A stretch of 64,000 bases of DNA from Streptomyces sp. NBC_00224 (GCF_041435195.1 NZ_CP108106.1:2108001-2172000); one strand, 5' to 3'. Shown: positions 43,185-54,686, counted from the stretch's first letter. The notes: generated by a model from the sequence alone, not told the origin. Numbers and translations are program-made.

Positions 43185-44252
43185 TCAACCCGCCAGTGCC
43201 TGCTCCGCGCGCGGCTGTGTCGGGAACGGGCGGTGGGACGGGTCGCGGACCTCGCCGACCAGCATCTCCAGGACGTCCTCCAGGGCCACAAGCCCCAGCA
43301 CCCGCCCCGACGCGTCCGCCACCTGCGCGAGGTGCGCCGCCGCCCGCCGCATCACGGTGAGCGCGTCGTCGAGCGGCAGCTCCGCCCGCAGGGTGACCAG
43401 CGGCCGCCACACCTGCTGCGGCACCGCCCGCTCCCGGTCCTCCAGGTCCAGCACGTCCTTGACGTGGAGGAAGCCCATGAAGGCACCCCCTTCCGCGCAC
43501 ACCGGGAAGCGGGAGTAGCCGGTACGGACCGTCAGTTCCTCCAGCTCCCGGGGCGTCACCGAGCAGCCCACCGTCACCAGGGACGACCGGTCGAGCAGCA
43601 CGTCCGTCACCGGGCGGCTGCCCAGCTCCAGCGCGTCCTCCAGGCGCTCCATCTCCTGCGGGTCCAGCAGGCCCGCCTGCCCGGAGTCCTCCACCAGGCG
43701 GTTGAGCTGCTCGCTGGTGAAGACCGCCTCCACCTCGTCCTTGGGCTCCACCCGGAACGCCCGCAGCACCAGCCGCGCGCACGCGCCCAGCGCCACCGTG
43801 ACCGGACGGCACACCCGGGCGAAGGCCACGAGGCCCGGGCTGAACCAGAGCGCGGTCCTCTCGGGCGCCGCCATCGCCAGGTTCTTCGGGACCATCTCGC
43901 CGATGACGAGGTGGAGGAAGACGACGAGGGCGAGCGCGATCGCGAAGCCGAGGGGGTGGATCAGGCCCGCCGGGACCCGGGCCGCCTCGAAGACGGGTTC
44001 CAGGAGGTGGGCCACCGTGGGCTCGGCCACCGCGCCCAGCGTCAACGAGCAGACGGTGATGCCGAATTGCGCGGCCGCCATCATCTGCGGCAGGTTCTCC
44101 AGGCCGTGCAGCACCTGCCGGGCCCGCGCCGACTGGGACGCGAGCGGTTCGATCTGGCTGCGGCGCACGGACACCAGGGCGAACTCGGCCCCGACGAAGA
44201 AGCCGTTCGCCAGCACCAGGAGCAGGGCGAAGAAGAGTTGCAGCACGCTCAT
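43185..44252 (-). CDS. CNNM/HlyC-CorC family membrane protein with CBS domains
   Basis: Integral membrane protein of 355 aa of the CNNM (DUF21) family, related to magnesium or cobalt efflux proteins. The N-terminal DUF21 module has three hydrophobic segments (LQLFFALLLVLANGFFVGAEFALVSVRRS, MAAAQFGITVCSLTLGA, ALALVVFLHLVIGEMVPKNLAMAAPER). The cytosolic half has a CBS pair (VTDVLLDRSSLVTV, GFLHVKDVLDL, VMRRAAAHLAQVADASGRVLGLVALEDVLEMLVGEV). The transporter-associated C-terminal domain appears shortened to a tail. The start ATG overlaps the stop of the upstream paralogue by 4 bp, so the two form a tandem, probably a heteromeric system. Confidence 0.9.
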   Translation of the reverse strand: MSVLQLFFALLLVLANGFFVGAEFALVSVRRSQIEPLASQSARARQVLHGLENLPQMMAAAQFGITVCSLTLGAVAEPTVAHLLEPVFEAARVPAGLIHPLGFAIALALVVFLHLVIGEMVPKNLAMAAPERTALWFSPGLVAFARVCRPVTVALGACARLVLRAFRVEPKDEVEAVFTSEQLNRLVEDSGQAGLLDPQEMERLEDALELGSRPVTDVLLDRSSLVTVGCSVTPRELEELTVRTGYSRFPVCAEGGAFMGFLHVKDVLDLEDRERAVPQQVWRPLVTLRAELPLDDALTVMRRAAAHLAQVADASGRVLGLVALEDVLEMLVGEVRDPSHRPFPTQPRAEQALAG

Positions 44253-45583
44253 CGCACGGCCTCGCTCAGGACGTCGGCGGTCCGTACGAAGCGCACCCGC
44301 TCCGCCCGGTACCGCTCGACCCGGCGGACCTGGATCCGCCAGCCGGGCAGCTCGGCGCGGTCACCGGGGACCGGGATGCGGCCGAGCAGATCGGCGACGA
44401 GCCCGGCGACCGTCTCGTAGGGGCCGTCCGGCGCGTCCAGTCCTATCCGGCGCAGGCTCAGCACCCGGCAGCTGCCGTCGGCGTCCCACGCGGGGTGGCC
44501 GTCGTCGCTCGCCACTGCGGCGAGTTCGGGCCCGGTGTCGCCCTCGGCGTCGTGCTCGTCGCGCACCTCGCCGACCAGTTCCTCGACGATGTCCTCCAGG
44601 GTGACGACCCCGGCCGTACCGCCGTACTCGTCGACGACCACGGCTATCGGCTGCTCGCTGCGCAGCCGCTCCAGGAGCTGCTGCACGGGCAGGGTCTCGG
44701 GCACCAGGAGCGGCGGCACCGCGATCCGCGCGGCGGGCGTGCGATGGCGCTCCTGCGGCGGCACCGCCAGCGCGTCCTTGAGGTGGACCATGCCGACGAC
44801 CTCGTCGATCCGCTCCCGGTAGACGGGGAAGCGGGAGAGCCCGGTGGCCCGGGTGAGGTTGAGGACGTCGGCGGCGGTCGCGGAGGTCTGCAGGGCGCTC
44901 ACCTTCACGCGCGGCGTCATCACGTTCTCCGCGGTGAGCCGCCCGAGCGCGAGGGTGCGTACGAAGAGGTCGGCGGTGTCCTGCTCGATGGCTCCGGCCC
45001 GCGCCGAGTGGCGGGCCAGCGAGACCAGTTCGCCGGGCGTGCGGGCGGAGGCCAGCTCGTCGGCGGGCTCCACGCCGAGCGCCCGGACCAGCCGGTTGGC
45101 GACGGTGTTCAGGAGCGAGATGACCGGCCGGAAGAGCCGGGAGAAGCGGCTCTGCGGCCCGGCGACGAACCGCGCGACCTGGAGGGGCCGCGACACCGCC
45201 CAGTTCTTGGGGACGAGTTCGCCGATCACCATCTGGACGGCGGAGGCGAGCAGCATGCCGACGACGACGCTCACCCCGGGCACCACCCCGTCCGGCAGGC
45301 CGGTCGCGGTGAGCGGCCCGTCGAGCAGTCCGGCGAGCGCGGGTTCCGCGAGCATGCCGACGACGAGCGAGGTGATGGTGATGCCGAGCTGGGTGCCGGA
45401 GAGCTGGAAGGACAGCTCGCGCAGGGCCTTGACGACGGTGCCGGCGCGGCGGTCGCCGTCGGCGGCGGCCTTTTCGGCGTCCGGGCGGTCCACGGTGATC
45501 AGGCCGAACTCGGCGGCCACGAAGAATCCGTTGGCGAGGATGAGAAGGAATGCCGCGGCGAGCAGCAGAAGCGGGGTGGTCAT
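44249..45583 (-). CDS. CNNM/HlyC-CorC family membrane protein with CBS and CorC_HlyC domains
   Basis: Membrane protein of 444 aa, longer paralogue of the next gene. DUF21 membrane module (TPLLLLAAAFLLILANGFFVAAEFGLITVDRP, LSGTQLGITITSLVVGMLAEP, MVIGELVPKNWAVSRP), then two CBS domains (MTPRVKVSALQTSATAADVLNL, YRERIDEVVGMVHLKDAL; IAVVVDEYGGTAGVVTLEDIVEELVGEVRDEHD) and the C-terminal CorC_HlyC domain (SLRRIGLDAPDGPYETVAGLVADLLGRIPVPGDR). Role: probably magnesium/cation homeostasis at the membrane. A weak promoter-like TTGCGG-N16-TACCCT lies upstream at 45758-45731. It is first in the pair with the 43185-44252 gene. Confidence 0.92.
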   Translation of the reverse strand: MTTPLLLLAAAFLLILANGFFVAAEFGLITVDRPDAEKAAADGDRRAGTVVKALRELSFQLSGTQLGITITSLVVGMLAEPALAGLLDGPLTATGLPDGVVPGVSVVVGMLLASAVQMVIGELVPKNWAVSRPLQVARFVAGPQSRFSRLFRPVISLLNTVANRLVRALGVEPADELASARTPGELVSLARHSARAGAIEQDTADLFVRTLALGRLTAENVMTPRVKVSALQTSATAADVLNLTRATGLSRFPVYRERIDEVVGMVHLKDALAVPPQERHRTPAARIAVPPLLVPETLPVQQLLERLRSEQPIAVVVDEYGGTAGVVTLEDIVEELVGEVRDEHDAEGDTGPELAAVASDDGHPAWDADGSCRVLSLRRIGLDAPDGPYETVAGLVADLLGRIPVPGDRAELPGWRIQVRRVERYRAERVRFVRTADVLSEAVR

Positions 45584-45786
45584 GCCGCCGCCTCCTGCGA
45601 GGGGGCGGCGCAGGTACTACCGGACGATCCGTCCATTGCTGGAGGGAGTCACTCCTCGGGTCGCTGGTGCCCCGCAGGCCGATGGTGCTGCCTTGTGCGC
45701 GGGGCGGGCGCGTTGAGCGCCACCGTCACCAGGGTAGCTATTGAGATCGTCGCCGCAATGCTTGCCCCGGTGCTGAAAAGGGCGGG

Positions 45787-46254
45787 TCAGCCGTCCTGGC
45801 GGGTGCCGTGCGACTCGGCGAGCGCGCGCAGCGCCCGGGCGTCGCGGATGGCCCGCTCCTTGGCGATGCCGGGCTGGATGCCGAGCGCGGGCAGGCTGGT
45901 GCCGTCGCTGAGGTCCAGGAACACCCAGGGGTCGCCGGGGCGGAGGTTGACGCGCAGGATCTCCGCCCAGGCGAGGCGCCGTGTCCGGGTGAGGTTGACG
46001 ACCGTGACGCCCGTGTCGTCGGCGACGACCTTGGGGCGGCTCAGCAGTGCGAGGACCGCGAAGAACATCGCCGCGGTGAACACGAAGCTGGCCCGCTCGC
46101 CCCCGCTCATGTTCTCCAGGAGCAGCGCGACGCCGGTGATCACGGCGAACATCACGGCGCCCACGCTCAGCAGCACGGCCCGGGTGCGGGTCGGCCGGAA
46201 CGTGACCGGGAGAGCGGGGAGTTGGGGCGCGGGGGCGGACACGGGGTACGTCAC
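45787..46254 (-). CDS. PH domain-containing membrane protein
   Basis: Protein of 155 aa with two hydrophobic segments (AVLLSVGAVMFAVITGVALLLEN, FVFTAAMFFAVLALL) and a bacterial PH-like domain after them: PKVVADDTGVTVVNLTRTRRLAWAEILRVNLRPGDPWVFLDLSDGTSLPALGIQP. Such DUF/bPH proteins are typical in Streptomyces near hisG. It starts 34 bp after the hisG stop on the same strand and is probably the last gene of the rib-his operon. Function unknown. Confidence 0.85.
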   Translation of the reverse strand: MTYPVSAPAPQLPALPVTFRPTRTRAVLLSVGAVMFAVITGVALLLENMSGGERASFVFTAAMFFAVLALLSRPKVVADDTGVTVVNLTRTRRLAWAEILRVNLRPGDPWVFLDLSDGTSLPALGIQPGIAKERAIRDARALRALAESHGTRQDG

Positions 46255-46288
46255 TTCCGTACGGGAGTCAGGGGATCGGAGGCGTCGG

Positions 46289-47137
46289 TCAGAGGCGGCA
46301 GGCGTGGATGGCCGTGGTGAGGATGGCCCGGGCGCCCAGCTCGTACAAATCGTCCATGATCCGCTGGGCCTCCTTGGCCGGGACCATGGCGCGGACGGCG
46401 ACCCAGCCCTCGTTGTGGAGGGGCGAGATCGTCGGCGACTCCAGGCCCGGGGTGAGGGCGACGGCCTTCTCCAGGTGCTCCGCGCGGCAGTCGTAGTCCA
46501 TCATCACGTAGCTGCGGGCGACCAGGACACCCTGGAGGCGGCGCAGGAACTGGGCGACCTTGGGGTCGTCGCCGTCGGCGCCGGAGCGGCGGATGACGAC
46601 GGCCTCGGACTTCATGATCGGCTCGCCGAAGACCTCAAGGCCGGCGTTGCGCAGCGAGGTGCCGGTCTCCACGACGTCCGCGATGACCTGGGCGACGCCC
46701 AGCTCGATGGCGGTCTCCACGGCCCCGTCGAGGTGCACCACGGAGGCGTCGACGCCGGACTCGGCCAAGTGCTTGGCAACGATGCCCTCGTAGGAGGTGG
46801 CGATCGTCTTGCCCGCCAGGCCCTCGATGCCCGAGACGGTGCCGGGCTTGGCCGCGAAGCGGAAGGTGGAACGGGCGAAGCCGAGCGGCAGGATCACCTC
46901 GGCATCGGCGCCGGAGTCGATCAGCAGGTCCTCGCCGGTGATGCCGATGTCGAGCTTGCCCGCCGAGACGTAGATCGCGATGTCCTTGGGGCGGAGGTAG
47001 AAGAACTCGACCTCGTTCGTGGGGTCGACGAGGACGAGCTCCTTCGACTCCTTGCGCATCCGGTAGCCGGCCTCATGGAGCATCGCCGCCGCGGGTCCGG
47101 ACAGTGCACCCTTGTTGGGGACGGCGATGCGCAGCAT
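46289..47137 (-). CDS. hisG: ATP phosphoribosyltransferase (HisG, long form)
   Basis: First enzyme of histidine biosynthesis, joining ATP and PRPP. Length 282 aa, the long form with a C-terminal ACT-like regulatory domain (about residues 210-282) and thus histidine feedback sensitive. N terminus MLRIAVPNKGALSGPAAAMLHEAGYRMR and catalytic region IGITGEDLLIDSGADAEVILPLGFARSTFRFAAKPG are typical. Downstream of hisE by 49 bp in the same operon, following the rib genes. Confidence 0.96.
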   Translation of the reverse strand: MLRIAVPNKGALSGPAAAMLHEAGYRMRKESKELVLVDPTNEVEFFYLRPKDIAIYVSAGKLDIGITGEDLLIDSGADAEVILPLGFARSTFRFAAKPGTVSGIEGLAGKTIATSYEGIVAKHLAESGVDASVVHLDGAVETAIELGVAQVIADVVETGTSLRNAGLEVFGEPIMKSEAVVIRRSGADGDDPKVAQFLRRLQGVLVARSYVMMDYDCRAEHLEKAVALTPGLESPTISPLHNEGWVAVRAMVPAKEAQRIMDDLYELGARAILTTAIHACRL

Positions 47138-47186
47138 GAGGTCGGCTTCCTTACTTGGAGACGTACGGGGGGTGTTTCGGGTGTGC

Positions 47187-47468
47187 TCAGAGGTGCGCGT
47201 AGACGTCGTCGAGCGAGATCCCGCGCGCGACCATCATCACCTGGACGTGGTACAGCAGCTGCGAGATCTCCTCGGCGGCGGCGTCCTTGCTCTCGTACTC
47301 GGCGGCCATCCAGACCTCGGCGGCCTCCTCGACGACCTTCTTGCCGATGGCATGCACGCCCTTGTCCACCAGCTCGGCGGTGCGGGAGGTGGACGGGTCG
47401 CCGTTGGCGGCCTTGAGCTGGAGCTCCGCGAAGAGCTCTTCGAAACTCTTGGAGGGTTTGTTCGCCAT
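47187..47468 (-). CDS. hisE: Phosphoribosyl-ATP pyrophosphohydrolase (HisE)
   Basis: Second enzyme of histidine biosynthesis, 93 aa, converting phosphoribosyl-ATP to phosphoribosyl-AMP. MazG-like helical signature: [52 protein letters not shown] with the Glu-rich metal-binding EEAAEVW, then [27 protein letters not shown]. The ATG at 47468 is 35 bp after the ribH stop. Gene pair hisE-hisG lies apart from the main his operon, as in other Streptomyces. Confidence 0.96.
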   Translation of the reverse strand: MANKPSKSFEELFAELQLKAANGDPSTSRTAELVDKGVHAIGKKVVEEAAEVWMAAEYESKDAAAEEISQLLYHVQVMMVARGISLDDVYAHL

Positions 47469-47503
47469 GATGCTTCTTAGGGTAAGGGGTGCGTCCCTGC
47501 CAC

Positions 47504-47989
47504 TCAGCGCCAGGGTTCGCTGACGGTGCGCAGCGTGGCGGCCGTGGCGACGGCGGCGGTGACCGCTTCGTGCCCCTTGTCCTCGTTCGACCCTTCGAGG
47601 CCGGCCCGGTCCAGGGCCTGCTCCTCGGTGTCGCAGGTCAGCACGCCGAAGCCGACGGGTACGCCGGTGTCGATGCTGACCTGGGTGAGACCGTTGGTGA
47701 CACCCTGGCACACGTAGTCGAAGTGCGGCGTACCGCCCCTGATGACGACGCCGAGGGCGACCACCGCATCGTACCCGCGGCCCGCGAGCACCTTGGCGAC
47801 GACCGGCAGCTCGAAGCTGCCGGGGACGCGCAGCAGCGTCGGCTCGTCGATGCCGAGCTCGTGCAGGGCGCGCAGGGCGCCGTCGACGAGTCCGTCCATG
47901 ACCTTCTCGTGCCACTGCGCCGCGATGACCGCGACCCGGAGGTCTGCGCAGTTGCGTACGGACAGTTCGGGTGCGCCCTTGCCACTCAC
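47504..47989 (-). CDS. ribH: 6,7-dimethyl-8-ribityllumazine synthase (RibH)
   Basis: Penultimate step of riboflavin synthesis; 161 aa, the usual length of the subunit that forms an icosahedral shell or pentamer. Motifs: [44 protein letters not shown] (substrate site), and [25 protein letters not shown] with the catalytic His. The N terminus [10 protein letters not shown] is normal. 54-bp gap to ribBA. Regulated with the whole operon by the FMN riboswitch. Confidence 0.97.
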   Translation of the reverse strand: MSGKGAPELSVRNCADLRVAVIAAQWHEKVMDGLVDGALRALHELGIDEPTLLRVPGSFELPVVAKVLAGRGYDAVVALGVVIRGGTPHFDYVCQGVTNGLTQVSIDTGVPVGFGVLTCDTEEQALDRAGLEGSNEDKGHEAVTAAVATAATLRTVSEPWR

Positions 47990-48043
47990 GTGCTACTCCT
48001 CAGTGATCTTTCAGCTGTTGCGGGTGTCGCTGTACGGGTGTCG

Positions 48044-49329
<1,286 letters not shown>

Positions 49330-49333
<4 letters not shown>

Positions 49334-49974
49334 GCCGCCGCTCCTTCCAGGACGGGCTGCGCGCTCGTACGGGAGCGCAGCCACCAGTCGCGCAGGCCCC
49401 AGAGGACGATTGCGCCGTAGATGACGTAGACGAAGCCGGAGAAAGCGAAGCCGTTGGCGAAGTTGAGCGGCACGCCCACGGCGTCGACGAGGAGCCAGGC
49501 GAGCCAGAACTCGACCATGCCGCGCGCCTGGGCGTACATGGCGACGATCGTGCCGACGAAGATGTACGCGTCCGGCCACGGGTCCCACGACAGCGTCGGG
49601 AAGGCGGTGAACAGTCCGCCGACGGCGAGGGTGCCGACGGCGGCGCCGGCGACCAGCAGGCCGCGCTCGCGCCAGGTGGCGAACCGCACCGCGATGGAGC
49701 CGTCCCGCCCCTGCTGCTTGCCGGCCTGCCACTGGTACCAGCCCCACAGGGCGACCACGATGACCACGACCTGCTTGCCGGCGCTGCCGGAGAGGTGGGC
49801 GGTGCTGAACGCGGCGAGCAGGATGACGCCGGAGAGGAACTGGGCGGGCCAGGTCCATATGGAGCGCCGCCAGCCGAGCGCGAGGGCGGCCAGACCGACC
49901 GTGTTGCCGATCATGTCGGACCACATGATGTGCTGGTCGAAGGCGGTGAACGCCTCGGAGTTGAGCCAGTTCAC
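49330..49974 (-). CDS. ribM: Riboflavin transporter RibM (PnuX/PnuC family)
   Basis: Membrane protein of 214 aa with about seven hydrophobic segments of the PnuC family. In Streptomyces and Corynebacterium the family member embedded in the rib operon is RibM (PnuX), a facilitator of riboflavin uptake; here it lies between ribE and ribBA, which supports that over NMN transport. Tryptophan-rich stretches [31 protein letters not shown] and [40 protein letters not shown] are typical. Start and stop overlap neighbours by 4 bp. Confidence 0.88.
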
Positions 49975-50585
49975 TTGGGGTCCTCCTGGCCGTGCGCGCC
50001 GAGCAGGCGCTCGACGTACTTGGCGATCACGTCGACCTCCAGGTTGACCGGGTCACCGGGCTGCTTGAGGCCGAGCGTGGTCAGCGCGAGGGTGGTGGGG
50101 ATGAGGCTGATGGTGAAGTAGTCGGGGCCCGCGTCGACCACCGTGAGGCTGACGCCGTCGACGGTGATCGAGCCCTTCTCGACGACGTAGCGGGAGAGCT
50201 CCGCGGGCAGCGAGACCTTGACGATCTCCCAGTTCTCCGAGGGGGTGCGCGCGACGATGGCGCCGGTGCCGTCGACGTGGCCCTGGACGATGTGCCCGCC
50301 GAGGCGGCCGCCGACGGCCATGGGCCGCTCCAGGTTGACCCGGGAGCCGACGTCGAGGGCGCCGAGGCTGGAGCGCTTCAGCGTCTCCTCCATGACGTCG
50401 GCGGTGAACTCGCCGTCGCCGGTCTCCACGACGGTCAGACAGACCCCGTTGACGGCGATCGAGTCGCCGTGCCGGGCGCCCTCGGTGACGACGGGGCCGC
50501 GCAGACGGAAGCGGGAGGAGTCGCCGAGCTTCTCGACGGCGGTGACCTCACCCAGCTCTTCGACGATTCCGGTGAACACGCTCAT
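49971..50585 (-). CDS. ribE: Riboflavin synthase alpha subunit (RibE)
   Basis: Last step of riboflavin synthesis, 204 aa. Two tandem lumazine-binding beta-barrel repeats: [14 protein letters not shown] ... [31 protein letters not shown], and [14 protein letters not shown] ... [34 protein letters not shown]. The N-terminal MFTGIVEE signature marks the true start (ATG 50585), which overlaps the ribD stop by 4 bp; its stop overlaps ribM. Confidence 0.97.
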   Translation of the reverse strand: MSVFTGIVEELGEVTAVEKLGDSSRFRLRGPVVTEGARHGDSIAVNGVCLTVVETGDGEFTADVMEETLKRSSLGALDVGSRVNLERPMAVGGRLGGHIVQGHVDGTGAIVARTPSENWEIVKVSLPAELSRYVVEKGSITVDGVSLTVVDAGPDYFTISLIPTTLALTTLGLKQPGDPVNLEVDVIAKYVERLLGAHGQEDPK

Positions 50586-51664
50586 CGCTCCTTGGGAGTG
50601 GCACTGATACGGAGATCGGGGCCGATGCGGACGGTCTCGGTCAGTTCGAGCCGCAACGCTTCGGCGATCGTGGTGATTCCGGCGCCGGTCAGGGCCGCCG
50701 GGCCCGCGCCGAGCAGGACGGGTGCGAGATAGCCGACGACCTTGTCGACGGCGCCCGCGGCGACGAAGGCCCCGGCGAGGGCCGGGCCGCCTTCGAGGAG
50801 TACGGACCGGACGCCGCGCCCGTGCAAGGCGGCCAGCAGCGCCGGGATGTCCAGACCTGTGGCGGCGCGCGGCAGCCGGACGACGTCGGTGTCCGCCAGA
50901 TGGGCGGTGTCGGCGTCCTCGGCGACCGCGACCAGGGTCGGCGCGGCGTCGTCGAGGACCCGGGCGCCGGGCCGCACGGCCTTCGCCTCGGTGTCGACGA
51001 CGACCCGCAGCGGCTGGACGGCGCCCTCGATGCCGCGTACGGCGAGGTGGGGGTCGTCGGTGCGGGCCGTGCCGGAGCCGACCACCACGGCGTCGGCCTC
51101 GGCGCGCAGCCGGTGGACGTCCGCGCGGGCCTCGGGCGAGGTGATCCAGCGGCTGCTGCCGTCCTCGGCGGCGATCCGGCCGTCGAGGGTCGCCGCGTAC
51201 TTCCACAGGACGTGGGGCCGGCCGAGCCGTACGGAGGTGAGCCAGGCGGCGTTGCCCGCCTCGGCCTCCTCGGCGAGCAGGCCCTGCTCCACCTCGGCCC
51301 CGGCCGCCCGCAGCGTGTCGGCGCCGCCGGTGGCCTGCGGGTTCGGGTCGCCGACCGCGTACACGACACGGGCGATCCCGGCCTCGACGAGCGCCTGGGC
51401 GCAGGGGCCGGTGCGACCGGTGTGGTTGCAGGGTTCGAGGGTGACGTACGCGGTGCCGCCCCGGGCCTTGCCGCCCGCGGCGGACAGGGCGTGGACCTCG
51501 GCGTGCGGGCCGCCGGCCTTCTGGTGGAAGCCCTCGCCGACGACGGCGCCCGAGGCGTCGGTGATGACGCACCCGACGACCGGGTTGGGGCTGGTGGAGC
51601 CGAGTCCGCGCGCGGCGAGCTCAATGGCTCGGCGCATGGCGTCTGCGTCGGCTGCGGTGGCCAC
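50582..51664 (-). CDS. ribD: Bifunctional riboflavin deaminase/reductase (RibD)
   Basis: Two-domain enzyme of 360 aa. N-terminal cytidine-deaminase fold with HAEVHAL and PCNHTGRTGPCAQALVEAG (zinc His and two Cys, catalytic Glu) and the TSPNPVVGCVI motif; C-terminal reductase with KYAATLDGRIAAEDGSSRWIT, RAEADAVVVGSGTARTDDPHL and SVLLEGGPALAGAF. The GTG at 51664 follows GGAGG by 7 nt. It is the first gene of the operon and lies 163 bp from the FMN riboswitch. Confidence 0.95.
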   Translation of the reverse strand: MATAADADAMRRAIELAARGLGSTSPNPVVGCVITDASGAVVGEGFHQKAGGPHAEVHALSAAGGKARGGTAYVTLEPCNHTGRTGPCAQALVEAGIARVVYAVGDPNPQATGGADTLRAAGAEVEQGLLAEEAEAGNAAWLTSVRLGRPHVLWKYAATLDGRIAAEDGSSRWITSPEARADVHRLRAEADAVVVGSGTARTDDPHLAVRGIEGAVQPLRVVVDTEAKAVRPGARVLDDAAPTLVAVAEDADTAHLADTDVVRLPRAATGLDIPALLAALHGRGVRSVLLEGGPALAGAFVAAGAVDKVVGYLAPVLLGAGPAALTGAGITTIAEALRLELTETVRIGPDLRISATPKER

Positions 51665-51827
51665 CGGGTCCTCCTGCCTCTTCGGGCACGGACTCCGGGG
51701 CTGTCGATGAACGACAGAGAGCGGGAACAGGGCCGTACATACAGCTCACGCATGGCCGAAGGGAACCGACCGCCGTGGACGGCGATCAGCACAAACGGCC
51801 GACATGAGCCCTGAGGGCCCGCCCGCC

Positions 51828-51954
51828 GCGCACTGCCTCCCATCCGGACTTTCACCGTCGGTCCAGGAATTCCACCTGGTCAACCGGCCACTGGATGCGG
51901 CCGGGTCGCGGACTATTACCGCCGGTTCGGAATTACACCGACCCCGGAGTGCGC
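51828..51954 (-). promoter_or_regulatory. FMN riboswitch (RFN element) of the rib operon
   Basis: Minus-strand RFN consensus in order: P1 arm GCGCACT (51954-51948), CTCCGGGGTCGGTG, ATTCCGAACCGGCGGT, AGTCCGCGACCCGGCC, GGTGGAATTCCTGGACC, GACGGTGAAAGTCCGGATGG, GAGGCAGTGCGC closing P1 (51834-51828). The distance to ribD (163 nt) leaves room for an expression platform, in which a 6-bp hairpin (CTGTCG/CGACAG, near 51701-51717) is seen. FMN binding should repress the operon. Confidence 0.95.
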
Positions 51955-52095
51955 TGCTGCTGGTACACGGTCAGTGTGCCACGACTGATCGTCGGCCATA
52001 CGGGCGAACATCTATGGCCTGGGTCACAGTGCCGGTCGCGGCCCGTAGCGGGGGTTCACCGTCCGCCATATCGCACACCCGCCCTGGGCTCGGCA

Positions 52096-52138
52096 TTGGT
52101 CCATACCTATTGACGCTCTGGTCTAGTCCTCTTAATCT
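52096..52138 (+). promoter_or_regulatory. Chitinase-type promoter with 12-bp direct repeats and DasR-like site (modular chitinase)
   Basis: Repeat 1 TTGGTCCATACC (52096-52107), -35 TTGACG (52110-52115), repeat 2 CTGGTCTAGTCC (52118-52129), -10 TAATCT (52133-52138, 17-bp spacer). The layout and repeat 2 are identical to the chiD promoter at 33614-33656. Confidence 0.85.
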
Positions 52139-52241
52139 CCGTGTCACCTCCGAGGTGAGGCCCGCCGGTGTGCGCACGCCCTGGGCCGCCGCACGACCGC
52201 CCGCAGTCCTGTGTCACACCGACCTCCCCCAGGAGGAACAG

Positions 52242-54611
52242 ATGGTGCTGTCCCCCACCCGCATGAGAGCCACGCTGCTCGCGACCGGTGCCGCGGTCGC
52301 CGGGCTGCTGCTCTCCTCGCTCTCCGCGGGCGTCTCGCACGCCGCCGACAACGAGTCCTGTCGCCCGGACGGGCTGTACAAGACGCCCCGAGTCGACGTC
52401 CCCTACTGCTCCGTGTACGACTCGGACGGCCGCGAGAAGATGGGCGCCGACCACCAGCGCCGGGTCATCGGGTACTTCACCGGCTGGCGCACCGGCCAGG
52501 ACGGGACCCCCGCCTATCTCGCCTCCGACGTCCCGTGGGACAAGGTCACCCACGTCAACTACGCCTTCGCGCACATCGGTTCCGACAACAAGATCTCCGT
52601 CGGCGGCGACAGCGAGAAGAACGCGGCGACCGGAATGACCTGGCCGGGCGTCGCCGGGGCCGAGATGGACCCCGCGCTCCCCTACAAGGGCCACTTCAAC
52701 CTCCTGAACAAATTCAAGAAGCAGCACCCCGACGTGAAGACGCTGATCTCCGTGGGAGGTTGGGCCGAGACCGGCGGCTATTTCGGTGACGACGGAAAGC
52801 GCGTCGCCTCGGGCGGCTTCTACTCGATGGCCACGAACGCCGACGGTTCGGTGAACCAGCCGGGCATCGACACCTTCGCGGATTCGGCCGTCGCCTTCAT
52901 CAAGAAGTACGGGTTCAACGGCGTCGACATCGACTACGAGTACCCCACGACGATGAAGGACGCGGGCAACCCGCTGGACTGGAGCCTGTCCAACGCGCGC
53001 CGGGCGGGCCTGGTCAAGAGCTATGCGGCGCTGATGAAGTCGCTGCGCGAGAAGCTGGACCGCGCGGGAGCGGCCGACGGAAAGCACTATCTGCTCTCCG
53101 TCGCCGCGCCTTCGTCCGGCTATCTGCTGCGCGGAATGGAGACGTTCCAGATCCAGAAGTACCTGGACTACGTCAACATCATGTCGTACGACCTGCACGG
53201 CGCCTGGAACGAATACGTGGGGCCGAACGCCTCGCTCTTCGACGACGGCAAGGACGCGGAGCTCGCGGCGGCGGGTGTCTATTCGACTTCCCAGTACGGC
53301 GGAATCGGCTATCTCAACGCGGACTGGGCCTACCACTACTTCCGCGGTTCGATGCCGGCCGGGCGCATCAACATGGGCCTGCCGTACTACACCCGGGGCT
53401 TCAAGAACGTGAGCGGCGGGACGGACGGGCTGTGGGGCAAGGCCGCGACTACCAGCTGCCCGGCCGGGTCGGGGCTCACCAAGTGCGGTGACGGCGCGAC
53501 CGGCATCGACAACCTCTGGCACGACCTCGACGACAACGGCAAGGAGGCCCCGGCGGGCTCCAACCCGATGTGGCACGCCAAGAACCTGGAGAAGGGCGTC
53601 GTCGGGGACTACGTGACCAAGTACGGCTTCCCCGCGGACACCAAGCTGACCGGCGCCTACGCCCGCAAGTACGACTCCACCCTGGTGGCGCCCTGGCTGT
53701 GGAACGACCAGAAGAAGGTCTTCCTCTCCACCGAGGACGAGCAGTCGGTGAACGCCAAGGCCGACTACGTGGTCGACAAGGGCATCGGCGGCACCATGGT
53801 CTGGGAGCTCGCGGGCGACTACAAGTACAACGCGGCCAAGGGGCAGTACGAGCCGGGCTCGACGCTGACGTCCGCGATGTACGACAAGTTCAAGTCGGCC
53901 GCCCCGTACGGCGCCAAGCGCTCCACCGTCACCCTGCCGACGCAGGCGCTCGACATCGGCGTGGACTTCGGGCAGTTCCCGCTCGGCGACTCCAACTACC
54001 CGATCAGCCCGAAGGTGACGCTCACCAACCGCACCAAGGCGACGCTGCCGGGCGGCACGGAGTTCCAGTTCGACTACGGGACCTCGGCCCCGGCGAACGC
54101 CAAGGACCAGTCCGGCTTCGGCACGACGATCGTCCGCAGCGACCACAGCGGCAGCAACGTGGGCGGTCTGAAGGGGGACTACAACCGGGTCTCGCTGAAG
54201 CTCCCGGCGTGGCAGTCGCTGGCCCCGGGCGCCTCGGTGACGCTGGACTTCGTCTACTACCTGCCGGTGTCGACACCCTCCAACTGGACGGTGACCTTCG
54301 GCGGCCGCGGCTACGCGCTGGCCGGGGACCTCACCCGGGGCGCGACGGTCACCGAACCGGAGACCGGCACACCGTCCCCGTCGCCCTCGCCGTCCGGCGG
54401 TACGACGGGTGGTTCGACCGGCGGGTCCACCGGTGGCTCCACGGGCGGCGGCTCATGCACCGCGCCCGCCTGGACGGCCACGGCCGAGTACGGTGGCTCC
54501 ACGACCGTCTCGTACAAGTCCCACAACTGGAAGTCGAAGTGGTGGACGAAGGGCGAGGAGCCCGGAACCACCGGCGACTGGGGAGTCTGGCAGGACCTCG
54601 GGGCCTGCTGA
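52242..54611 (+). CDS. Secreted modular GH18 chitinase with ChiC-type domain and CBM5/12
   Basis: Extracellular chitinase of 789 aa. Sec signal peptide ([27 protein letters not shown], cut near residue 34), GH18 barrel from about 70 to 560 with SVGGW (170-174) and the catalytic segment NGVDIDYE (226-233, acid Glu233), YDLHGAWN and MVWELAGDY. Then a beta-sandwich of about 140 residues ([26 protein letters not shown]; chitinase C domain), a Gly/Ser/Thr-Pro linker ([22 protein letters not shown]), and a C-terminal CBM5/12 with the Trp residues WTATAEYGG and [13 protein letters not shown]. The first residue of the DxxDxDxE motif is Asn, which is unusual. ATG follows AGGAGGAA. The gene follows the rib operon, as does a chitinase (chiE) in S. 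coelicolor. Confidence 0.92.
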   Translation: MVLSPTRMRATLLATGAAVAGLLLSSLSAGVSHAADNESCRPDGLYKTPRVDVPYCSVYDSDGREKMGADHQRRVIGYFTGWRTGQDGTPAYLASDVPWDKVTHVNYAFAHIGSDNKISVGGDSEKNAATGMTWPGVAGAEMDPALPYKGHFNLLNKFKKQHPDVKTLISVGGWAETGGYFGDDGKRVASGGFYSMATNADGSVNQPGIDTFADSAVAFIKKYGFNGVDIDYEYPTTMKDAGNPLDWSLSNARRAGLVKSYAALMKSLREKLDRAGAADGKHYLLSVAAPSSGYLLRGMETFQIQKYLDYVNIMSYDLHGAWNEYVGPNASLFDDGKDAELAAAGVYSTSQYGGIGYLNADWAYHYFRGSMPAGRINMGLPYYTRGFKNVSGGTDGLWGKAATTSCPAGSGLTKCGDGATGIDNLWHDLDDNGKEAPAGSNPMWHAKNLEKGVVGDYVTKYGFPADTKLTGAYARKYDSTLVAPWLWNDQKKVFLSTEDEQSVNAKADYVVDKGIGGTMVWELAGDYKYNAAKGQYEPGSTLTSAMYDKFKSAAPYGAKRSTVTLPTQALDIGVDFGQFPLGDSNYPISPKVTLTNRTKATLPGGTEFQFDYGTSAPANAKDQSGFGTTIVRSDHSGSNVGGLKGDYNRVSLKLPAWQSLAPGASVTLDFVYYLPVSTPSNWTVTFGGRGYALAGDLTRGATVTEPETGTPSPSPSPSGGTTGGSTGGSTGGSTGGGSCTAPAWTATAEYGGSTTVSYKSHNWKSKWWTKGEEPGTTGDWGVWQDLGAC

Positions 54612-54686
54612 TCCCCCGCCCCCCAACGCCCGGCGGCCGCGACTCGGGCCCTTGCCGCGGCCGCCGGGCACCCACGGTGAAGCGCC

